From assembly GCA_035714085.1 (NCBI GenBank), contig DASTMP010000005.1, forward strand, positions 12,750-76,749: DNA of 64,000 bases, written 5' to 3'. Made by a program: the position numbers and the translations under genes. Below, piece after piece: positions 18,300 through 24,972 of this stretch (its first letter is position 1; each line of letters begins with the position of its first letter). Source of the DNA: JAJVID01 sp035714085. GTDB lineage: Bacteria; Acidobacteriota; Blastocatellia; RBC074. The notes under the pieces are model-generated. The model made no database searches. It had not been told where the DNA came from and was given only the letters and a program-made list of their open reading frames with translations.

Positions 18300-21257
18300 A
18301 TGGTTCGAAGTATCGCAAAATTTGGGCTGCGCGCCTTGATCTTGCTGCTGGCGGGCCTGGGAGCGCAGGCGCTCTTGGGCCTGGGAGCGCAGGCGTCTCT
18401 GCCTGCGGGTTTCCGGCAAGGACTGGCCGACCGAAGCAAGGAGGCAATGGCGCCTGCGCTCCGTTGGCCGTCGGCGCAATCTTCCCCCGCTCAAACCGGC
18501 GACTGTGAGGCGATCCCTTTCGGAACAGCGATCGATCGGGAAATGTCGGGAGGCGAAAGACATTGCTTCTCTTTCAATCTGGAAGCCGGGCAATTTGTTC
18601 AGGTCGTCGTCGAGCAGCGGGGGATCGATGTGATCGTGACGATCTCCGGGAAAGACGGCGAGCGGCTGAACAGAGCCGATCGCATAAACCGCAGTTACGG
18701 TCCGGATACCGCCTCGCTGATCGCGCCTGATTCAGGCGTCTACCGGTTGGAAATCAAGTCGGGACCGAGCGCCTCGATTCGCGGGCGATACCGAGTCACA
18801 TTGAAGGAGCCGCGCGCCGCGATTCCATCGGACGAGAAGCGGATTGCGGCTGAAAAGCTGGTCTTCGAGGCCGAGCCTTTGAGGACCCAAAACACCACCG
18901 ACGGGCTGCGGCGGGCGGCTGAGAAATACGAAATGGCCAGCTCGCTCTGGAGGGAAGTCGGCGAGCCGTACGAAGAGGGCCTCGCGCTTTTCGGGGCCGG
19001 GCTGTGTTATCGCTCGTTGGGGGTCAATCAGCTTGCGATCGCCGTCTACGAGCGCGCCCTCGAATTGATGCGGGATGCGAAGGACGATGTCGGAATAGCC
19101 ATTGTGCAGGGGGGCATGGGGCGGAGCTACTATTATCTCGGCGCCCTGGATCGGGCGTTGGAAAACTTCGAGCAGGCGCTGCAGACGCGACAGAGGATGG
19201 GGATAATGGATCGAGTCGCCGCGGCGCGGCTGTATCACGGCATCGGATGGGTGCGCATCGGGCGCAAAGAAAACCAGTTGGCGCTGGAGAGTTTCAAAGA
19301 GTCGCTGCGGTTGTGGCAGGAGGCGAAAGATGCGAAAGGCGTCGCCTTCGCGCGCATCGGCCTGGGGAAAGCCTGCTTTCGCCTGGAACGCTACGATGAA
19401 TCGCGCGCGATGTTGGAAGAGGCGCTTCAGACGATGCGTGACCGCGATGACACCGGCGGTCAGATCGACGCGCTGGGGCATCTCGGCCTGGTCGATGTCA
19501 GGCAGAAAGAGTATGCGACGGCCGATAAGCGGTTTCGAGAAATGCTTAAACTCAGCCTTGCTTCGGGCGACCGTTATGGCGAGGCCGGCGCGCGCCTCCG
19601 CCTGGCTGTGTTGGCGCGACGCGCAGGCGAGCTGCGGGAAGCGATCGAATTTATCAGGCGCGGAGTGGAGATCTTCGAATCGTTCAGGACTGAAGACGCC
19701 AGCTCGCCTCGAACGAACAACGACAATGATCGCCTTAATCCCCTTCGCATTGACTTCTTCACGCAGGCGCAGGAGTCCTACGAAGTTTACATCGACCTGC
19801 TGATGCGCCTAGACGAAATTGAGCCGGGCGCCGGCCACGCGGCCGAGGCGCTGTATGTCAGCGAGCGCGCCAGAGCCCGCAATTTGCTCGATTTGCTCGC
19901 CGGCGCGGGCGCGAGCGACGCGGAAATCGGCGCCGCGAGGCCGCTACGCGCGGATGAAATTCAACGGCGGTTGCTCGATGAAAATACGGTCCTGCTCGAA
20001 TATGCGCTCGGATCCGCCGGAGACGCCGAAACCGATCGCAGCTTTCTCTGGCTGGTGACCTCGACCGGCGTCGAAAGTTATTCCCTGCCAAAGCGCGCTG
20101 ATATCGAAGCGGCGTCGAAGCGCGTTTATGAACTGTTAACGGCGAGAAATCGCGTCAGCGGGCCGCGTCGCCGCGAACTGATCGCCCAATCAGACGCTCA
20201 ATTCCAAGTCGAGGCTCGGAAGTTGAGCCGGACATTGCTCTTGCCCGTGGCCGCAAAATTGACCGGCAAACGCCTGCTCATCGCTCCTCAAGGCGCATTG
20301 CAATTTGTGCCGTTCGCCACGTTGCCCTCGCCTGAGAGCGGGAGAGCGGGAGAGCGGGAGAGCGGGGGACAAGGGGACAGGGGGACAAGGGGACAGGGAG
20401 ACAAAGTGACAAAACAAATCCGCAATCCGCAATCCTATACTCCGCTGATCGCAGATCATGAAGTTATTGTCCTGCCCTCAGCCTCGGCGCTGGCGGCGAT
20501 AGTTCGGCAAGCGGCTTTGCGGAAGCCTGCCGAGCGCAGCGTCATAGTCTTCGCCGACCCGGTCTTCTCAGCCGCCGATGATCGCGTCAGCCATGCCTCG
20601 CGCCGGAGTTCGATGGAGCCGCAAGCGGGCAAAATTCGCGGGGATGATCCTTCGCCCGTCAATCCGGGCGCCTTGCCAAAACTTAGCCGCCTTTCGGCGA
20701 CCGACTGGGAGGCGCAGCGTATCGCCTCGCTGGCCGGCGACAGCAGAGTCGTCAGCAATTTCGCCGCCAGCCGCGAAGCGGTGATTGATCCCTCGCTCGG
20801 CGAATATCGCTTCATTCACTTCGCCACGCATGCAATCATCAACCAGGAGAATCCTGATCTGTCGGCCATAGCTCTCTCTCAAGTCGACGAACGAGGGCGG
20901 CCGATCAATGGATTGTTATCGACGCAGGATATCCATCATCTCAGGCTCTCGGCGGATCTGGTTGTGCTCAGCGCCTGCCGCACCGGTTTGGGTAAGGACG
21001 CGCCTGGAGAAGGATTGTTGAGTCTGACGCGTGGATTTCTGTCGTCCGGCGCCGCGAGAGTGATAGTCACACTCTGGTCGATCGAAGATCAGGCTACGGC
21101 CGAGATGATGAGCCGGTTTTATCGCCGGGCGCTGGGTCCTCAGCGAATGACGCCCGCGGCCGCGCTGCGCGCAACTCAGGAAGAGATGTGGCGAGAAGGA
21201 CGTTGGGGCGCGCCCTACTACTGGGGAGGATTCGTGTTGCAAGGAGATTGGCGTTAG
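18300..21257 (+). CDS. CHAT-domain protease with TPRs, exported or anchored
   Basis: A 985-residue protein. N-terminal hydrophobic segment (ILLLAGLGAQALLGLGAQAS), then a PPC-like beta domain (GGERHCFSFNLEAGQFVQVV, about 85-180), TPR repeats (about 190-470) and a C-terminal CHAT (caspase-like) domain. The catalytic pair is present: His844 in FATHA and Cys893 in LSACRTG. CHAT proteases act in programmed responses and in type III-E Craspase. Residues about 678-712 are translated tandem repeats (GERESGGQGDRGTRGQG, then IRNPQS) inserted in the CHAT domain. The gene follows the anti-sigma-like gene and ends at a strong hairpin (21270-21327). Substrate unknown. Confidence 0.85.
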   Translation: MVRSIAKFGLRALILLLAGLGAQALLGLGAQASLPAGFRQGLADRSKEAMAPALRWPSAQSSPAQTGDCEAIPFGTAIDREMSGGERHCFSFNLEAGQFVQVVVEQRGIDVIVTISGKDGERLNRADRINRSYGPDTASLIAPDSGVYRLEIKSGPSASIRGRYRVTLKEPRAAIPSDEKRIAAEKLVFEAEPLRTQNTTDGLRRAAEKYEMASSLWREVGEPYEEGLALFGAGLCYRSLGVNQLAIAVYERALELMRDAKDDVGIAIVQGGMGRSYYYLGALDRALENFEQALQTRQRMGIMDRVAAARLYHGIGWVRIGRKENQLALESFKESLRLWQEAKDAKGVAFARIGLGKACFRLERYDESRAMLEEALQTMRDRDDTGGQIDALGHLGLVDVRQKEYATADKRFREMLKLSLASGDRYGEAGARLRLAVLARRAGELREAIEFIRRGVEIFESFRTEDASSPRTNNDNDRLNPLRIDFFTQAQESYEVYIDLLMRLDEIEPGAGHAAEALYVSERARARNLLDLLAGAGASDAEIGAARPLRADEIQRRLLDENTVLLEYALGSAGDAETDRSFLWLVTSTGVESYSLPKRADIEAASKRVYELLTARNRVSGPRRRELIAQSDAQFQVEARKLSRTLLLPVAAKLTGKRLLIAPQGALQFVPFATLPSPESGRAGERESGGQGDRGTRGQGDKVTKQIRNPQSYTPLIADHEVIVLPSASALAAIVRQAALRKPAERSVIVFADPVFSAADDRVSHASRRSSMEPQAGKIRGDDPSPVNPGALPKLSRLSATDWEAQRIASLAGDSRVVSNFAASREAVIDPSLGEYRFIHFATHAIINQENPDLSAIALSQVDERGRPINGLLSTQDIHHLRLSADLVVLSACRTGLGKDAPGEGLLSLTRGFLSSGAARVIVTLWSIEDQATAEMMSRFYRRALGPQRMTPAAALRATQEEMWREGRWGAPYYWGGFVLQGDWR
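20330..20436 (+). repeat. Three short tandem repeats inside the CHAT coding region
   Basis: A GAGAGCGG octamer array (four copies) runs into GGGGACAA/GGGGACAG octamers (about four) and then AATCCGC heptamers. The reading frame stays open through all of it. The GGGGACAA units match the intergenic hairpin at 33302-33397, and AATCCGC matches the repeat in DUF58. Confidence 0.85.
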
Positions 21258-21269
21258 CGACAGAAGTGT

Positions 21270-21327
21270 TCCCCTCCAACTCGATATACCCCCAAGCGAG
21301 CCTGAAGATATATCGAGTTGGAGGGGA
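21270..21327. terminator. Hairpin after the CHAT gene
   Basis: Perfect 19-base inverted arms (21270-21288 and 21309-21327, core CCTCCAACTCGATATA) with a 20-base loop lie between the convergent CHAT gene and the repeat protein at 21383. Followed by GTTTATTC. Probably a bidirectional terminator. Confidence 0.7.
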
Positions 21328-21382
21328 GTTTATTCAAACAGACTTTCCGGCAATCTCGGTAAACGATGAGACGTCAGTCTCG

Positions 21383-21904
21383 TTAGCTTTTCACTACGCG
21401 CGGCCTGGGAGCTGGCGGAGGCGGTGGGGGGACAGGCTCAGGCTCGATAACTGGCGCTGGCGGTGGGGGCGGCTCCTCTTTCTTCTCTTCAACGACCGGA
21501 GCCGGAGCTGGCGCTGGGCATGCGGTCGGGCAGCACATGTAGGTCGTTGTGACGCGCCTTATGATAACCGGAGCTGGAGCCGGGCACGAGACGACCGGAG
21601 CTGGAGCCGGGCACGAGATGACCGGAGCCGGAGCCGGGCACGAGACGACCGGAGCCGGAGCCGGGCACGAGACGACCGGAGCCGGAGCCGGGCACGAGAC
21701 GACCGGAGCCGGGGCCGGGCACGAGATGACCGGAGCCGGAGCCGGGCACGAGATGACCGGAGCCGGGGCCGGACACGAAATCACAGGAGCCGGAGCCGGG
21801 CAGCATTGAGCGTATGCTACGCTCACGCTGGAACTGAATCCTGCGAGCGCAATGATAAGCGGCGCCAGCGCGAATAAGATGGAATACCTTGTTCTACTCG
21901 TCAT
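21383..21904 (-). CDS. Secreted CPAPAPV-repeat protein (copy 1)
   Basis: A 173-residue protein with a signal peptide (ILFALAPLIIALAGFSSSVS, cleavage near YAQ) followed by nine tandem CPAPAPV-type nonapeptides (CPAPAPVIS or CPAPAPVVS), a CCPTACPAPAPAP segment and a proline-rich tail (PPPPPAPVIEPEPV). The DNA repeat period is 27 bases. A strong GGAGG site lies eight bases before the ATG. No family is recognised; the regular cysteines suggest metal binding or disulfide cross-linking in the envelope. The upstream 300 bases are shared with copy 2 at 22353. Other frames across the repeat are open only because of its periodicity. Confidence 0.65.
   Translation of the reverse strand: MTSRTRYSILFALAPLIIALAGFSSSVSVAYAQCCPAPAPVISCPAPAPVISCPAPAPVISCPAPAPVVSCPAPAPVVSCPAPAPVVSCPAPAPVISCPAPAPVVSCPAPAPVIIRRVTTTYMCCPTACPAPAPAPVVEEKKEEPPPPPAPVIEPEPVPPPPPPAPRPRVVKS
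21560..21808. repeat. 27-base tandem repeat encoding CPAPAPV units
   Basis: About nine direct copies of a 27-base unit (core GGAGCCGGAGCCGGGCACGA) with no spacers. All frames on both strands stay open through it. Confidence 0.9.
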
Positions 21905-22352
21905 AGTTTTCCTCCATTGATCTGAACAATGTTACGGTAGTGATGAAACGGATGGTTGCCGTAGATACTATGACCGCGAGCGGCTATTGTGGTTGGCCGG
22001 GCGTTTCAACGCTCGTTGGGGCATAGTTTCCGGGCGTTTCAACGCCGGAGTATAGTTATTTCACCGCTCCTGCGGCAGGATTACTCGGCATAACCTTTTC
22101 ATCACCGCCGATTTCCTTTTTTGCGGCGTGTCACGCCGCCCCTCCACCACTTGGCGAGAAGGGATTTAAATTGCTTCCGGCTTATCAAGGCGCTTGATTT
22201 CCAACAAGTTGTTAGCAAGCCCGGCGCCAGCTACGACGCCGGGCGCGAGACAACTACATCGAAACCACGACAAGACGTAGGTAACGTTCTCACCCCAATT
22301 TGAAGTTGCAGTGAATCTGCGTTTTTGAAACCCATATCTTGTCCTGGCGTCT
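21905..22352. repeat. Duplicated leader region of the CPAPAPV genes, copy 1, plus spacer
   Basis: 21905 to about 22200 is closely similar to 22680-22990, including the shared blocks TTTTCCTCCATTGATCTGA, CTATGACCGCGAGCGG, GTTTCAACGCCGGAGTATAG and GGCTTATCAAGGCG. It contains several short palindromes. The remainder up to 22352 is unique; 22219-22226/22237-22244 is a small GCCCGGCG/CGCCGGGC hairpin. No gene seen. Confidence 0.75.
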
Positions 22353-22679
22353 CTACTGACAAGTCGGACACGAGATCACAGGAGCCGGAGCCGGACACGA
22401 GATCACAGGAGCCGGAGCCGGACACGAGATCACAGGAGCCGGAGCCGGACACGAAATCACAGGAGCCGGAGCTGGACAAGCTACCGGGCACGGAGCCGGA
22501 CAAGCTACCGGACACGGAGCCGGACAAGCTACCGGACACGGAGCCGGGCAGCATCCGCCAAATCCGGCGCCCCAATATCTGTGTCGATGTCTCGCTTCGA
22601 CGTTGGAATTAAATCCGGCGAGCCCGATGATAATCGGCGCCAGCGCGATTAAGACGAATAACCTTGCTTTGTTCCTCAT
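22353..22679 (-). CDS. Secreted CPAPCPVA/CPAPAPV-repeat protein (copy 2)
   Basis: A 108-residue paralogue of the 21383 protein. Similar signal peptide (IALAPIIIGLAGFNSNV), a short HRHRYWGAGFGG stretch, then three CPAPCPVA octapeptides, four CPAPAPVIS nonapeptides and a CPTCQ end. It lacks the proline-rich tail of copy 1. The ribosome site and 5' leader are nearly identical to copy 1. The cysteine spacing differs between the two repeat types, so unit length has changed since duplication. Unknown function. Confidence 0.6.
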   Translation of the reverse strand: MRNKARLFVLIALAPIIIGLAGFNSNVEARHRHRYWGAGFGGCCPAPCPVACPAPCPVACPAPCPVACPAPAPVISCPAPAPVISCPAPAPVISCPAPAPVISCPTCQ

Positions 22680-23191
22680 AGTTTTCCTCCATTGATCTGA
22701 TGATCTGCCAGTTTTTCGGGTAGTGATGAAGTGGATAGCTATTATAGAGGCTATGACCGCGAGCGGTTATTATGGTTGGCCGTGCGTTGCGACGCTCGAT
22801 AGATCGTAGTTTCCGTGCGTTTCAACGCCGGAGTATAGTTATTTTACCGCTGTGCGGAAGGATTACTCGGCAACCCCCTCTCACCACCCTCGATTACTTT
22901 TTTGCGGCGTATCACGCCGCCGCCCTCTCCGCCGCTTGGCGGGAGGCGGTAAATTGCTTCTGGCTTATCAAGGCGACCGAATTCCACTGACTTGCCGTCT
23001 GCAAAGGTGGCGCCAGCCGCTCAGGCGCCTTGACGTGGAGTCGTCCGCGTCAGCGATTGGTACAGCGTTGCGCTCGTAGGGTGAGCAAGCGCCTCTGATT
23101 GGCTTCACAGTCGCCCTTACGAGACGCCGCGCCGCGCCGCCTCGTACAGGGGCCTGTATTGTTTCGGATACATCCTATTGAACAGGAGGAT
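22680..23191. repeat. Duplicated leader region, copy 2, and unique spacer
   Basis: 22680 to about 22990 repeats the copy 1 leader (21905-22200). 22991-23191 has no gene; it contains short GC-rich palindromes (for example around 22995-23025). Confidence 0.65.
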
Positions 23192-24871
23192 TCATGGCTT
23201 GTGTGTTTTGTCTGATTGTGATGGGTCTTTCAGCTTTTCTTTCTCTGATTGTGATGGGTCTTTCAGCTTCTCTTTCTCGGCTTCGACGCTGAATCGTTTG
23301 TAATCTCCGTAGGTGATCGTCTGGTTGATGTTGAGCCCTTTGAGTAGCAACACGCGTACGCCCAGATTGATTTCGGCGCGCGTCGGCAGCCATATCTCCT
23401 GGTTGACGCGCTCCTGTTCGAGCGTAAAATTTGCGCCTTCTTTCAAAGAGGCCAGCATCCCCCCGCCGATCTTGTAAGCCTCGACCAGCCGCGCTTCGAC
23501 GCGGGCGACCTGTTTGTCCTTCGGATCGATCCAGAGCGCCCCGGCCATTTTGCCGAATAACTTCTCATAGTTTTTTTTCGGCTTGTAACCTGGCAGCGGC
23601 TCGAAATCAAAAACGATCACGTCGCGCGAACGGAAGCGTTCGCGGCGCGGGTTGAGCAGCCTCGACGCTCGAAGCACGTCGGCGATCGACGGGCGCTCTT
23701 TGCGTTCGTCCTCTGAATCGCCATTGGGCGGATCACCATTGGGCGAATCGCCATTGGGATCGCGGTCTGTTTTGGCGTCGGGATTTTTAGACGCTTTCTG
23801 CGCAGCCTCGCGCTCCTTCCGTTCCTTTTCAGTCTCTTTCTTTTCGATTTCGCGTATGCGTTTCTCGACGTCCTTCTGCGCGTCGGCCGCTTCTTTCGGC
23901 GAGAGAGGCTTGCCGTTTCTGGCGACCAGTCGGCGGATGCGAGCGCCTTTATAGAAGGTCAGCTCGAAGGTCTCGCTCTCCTTGGATTTCATCTGGCCGT
24001 TCGAATCGAGCTCGCGTTTGGTGATCGTCTCGGTGTAGGTATATTTCTCGAGCAAGCGGTCGATCTCGTCCTCGTTCTTCCCGACCTCATTCAACAACGC
24101 CGGAATGTCGGGCAGGGCTTCGCCTGACGTCTTCGGAAATTCAAAGGCGGCGCGATCTATCTGAGGGTTGTGGACAACCTGGTCCAACTTTATCTCGTAT
24201 CGCTCATCGCCTTCGGCGCAGATGATCGAATGCGGCTCCATCAGGTTACCGACGGGCCGGAAGTCGGAGTAATCGAGGACGCGCGCGATCTCCCCCGCCG
24301 GCGTCTCTTCGCGAACGAGCAATCCCGACGCGGCGTCGAAGTAGAGCTTGATCTTGACGTTCTTGACCGTGGTCAAAATGACTGTGTTCGCAGGCTTACC
24401 CTGGACCGTCGTCTGTCCGCCGAAGGATAGCTTCGATCTCTCCTTCTTGTAGTCGAGCCATCGCGCGTTGCGGTAACGGGCTTCGGTCTGAAAGTCGCGA
24501 CTCGCGTCGCCGGTCAACGTTCGCAGCCCGTCGCGCGAATCGCGCATCCAGGCCGATTTGCCGTTGTAGCCAATGCTCACCTCCACTCCGCGCAGATCGA
24601 ACTCGCGGATGTAGAGGTCGGGCTGCGCCGCGGCGGCTCGATAGCCTCCTGAGGAGCCGTCCTTCAAGTCCGTGATCGTTCCCTTGATCCGCCACGACCT
24701 GATTTCGCGCAGCGCCTTCTCTCCCTTGCCGTTAGTCATGGCTTTGACGGCCTGTTTGATAATCTTGTCGGCGGATTGGGCCGATGCGCTCGCCGCGCTG
24801 AGCGCCACGAGGATGATCGAGATCGCGGCGCAAAGAGTCTGTTTCGCTATTGAAGATGCGGGTTGTTTCAT
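23192..24871 (-). CDS. Periplasmic LolA-like protein, unknown function
   Basis: A 559-residue exported protein (signal peptide ISIILVALSAASASAQ). The N-terminal half has the beta-rich features of outer-membrane lipoprotein-sorting-type proteins (SWRIKGTITDLKDGSSGGYR, TVILTTVKNVKIKLYFDAASGLLVREE); a lysine/glutamate-rich linker (EKKETEKERKEREAAQK) and NGDSPNGDPPNGDS repeats lead to a second domain (SRDVIVFDFEPLPGY, GALWIDPKDKQVARVEARL). The C-terminus carries an 11-residue exact duplication, EKEKLKDPSQS, from a 33-base tandem repeat. The ATG at 24871 has AGAAGGA and beats the in-frame ATG at 24973, whose extra residues translate a hairpin. Follows an S41 peptidase. Confidence 0.65.
   Translation of the reverse strand: MKQPASSIAKQTLCAAISIILVALSAASASAQSADKIIKQAVKAMTNGKGEKALREIRSWRIKGTITDLKDGSSGGYRAAAAQPDLYIREFDLRGVEVSIGYNGKSAWMRDSRDGLRTLTGDASRDFQTEARYRNARWLDYKKERSKLSFGGQTTVQGKPANTVILTTVKNVKIKLYFDAASGLLVREETPAGEIARVLDYSDFRPVGNLMEPHSIICAEGDERYEIKLDQVVHNPQIDRAAFEFPKTSGEALPDIPALLNEVGKNEDEIDRLLEKYTYTETITKRELDSNGQMKSKESETFELTFYKGARIRRLVARNGKPLSPKEAADAQKDVEKRIREIEKKETEKERKEREAAQKASKNPDAKTDRDPNGDSPNGDPPNGDSEDERKERPSIADVLRASRLLNPRRERFRSRDVIVFDFEPLPGYKPKKNYEKLFGKMAGALWIDPKDKQVARVEARLVEAYKIGGGMLASLKEGANFTLEQERVNQEIWLPTRAEINLGVRVLLLKGLNINQTITYGDYKRFSVEAEKEKLKDPSQSEKEKLKDPSQSDKTHKP
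23211..23276. repeat. 33-base tandem duplication in the LolA-like gene
   Basis: 23211-23243 and 23244-23276 are near-identical 33-base copies (one mismatch) in the 3' end of the gene and add 11 residues. Confidence 0.9.
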
Positions 24872-24889
24872 TGTTTCCTTCTCCTGCGG

Positions 24890-24970
24890 AAAATCAACTA
24901 CGAAGAAACGAAGGACACGAAGGTTTTTCTGAGCTTCCTTCGCGTCCTTCGTTTCTTCGTAGTTGATTTT
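24890..24970. repeat. 34-bp inverted ACGAAGG-type repeat (long hairpin)
   Basis: Arms 24890-24923 and 24937-24970 match at 33 of 34 positions with a 13-base loop, and contain ACGAAGG heptamer variants (CGAAGAAACGAAGGACACGA). It lies in the short gap between the S41 gene's stop (TAATG) and the next gene's start. It can be read as protein (KINYEETKD) and is a frequent source of false N-terminal extensions. Confidence 0.9.
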
Positions 24971-24972
24971 CA

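Noticed and set aside
21560..21808. Tandem direct repeats that could look like a CRISPR array
   Set aside because: Units abut with no spacers and the period is that of nine codons in a coding frame; no cas genes.
21188..21877. 229-codon and 86-codon frames on the plus strand with DDRSRSRA and TGAGAGHE repeats
   Set aside because: They arise because a 27-base repeat stays open in all frames. The minus-strand frame has a signal peptide and strong ribosome site.
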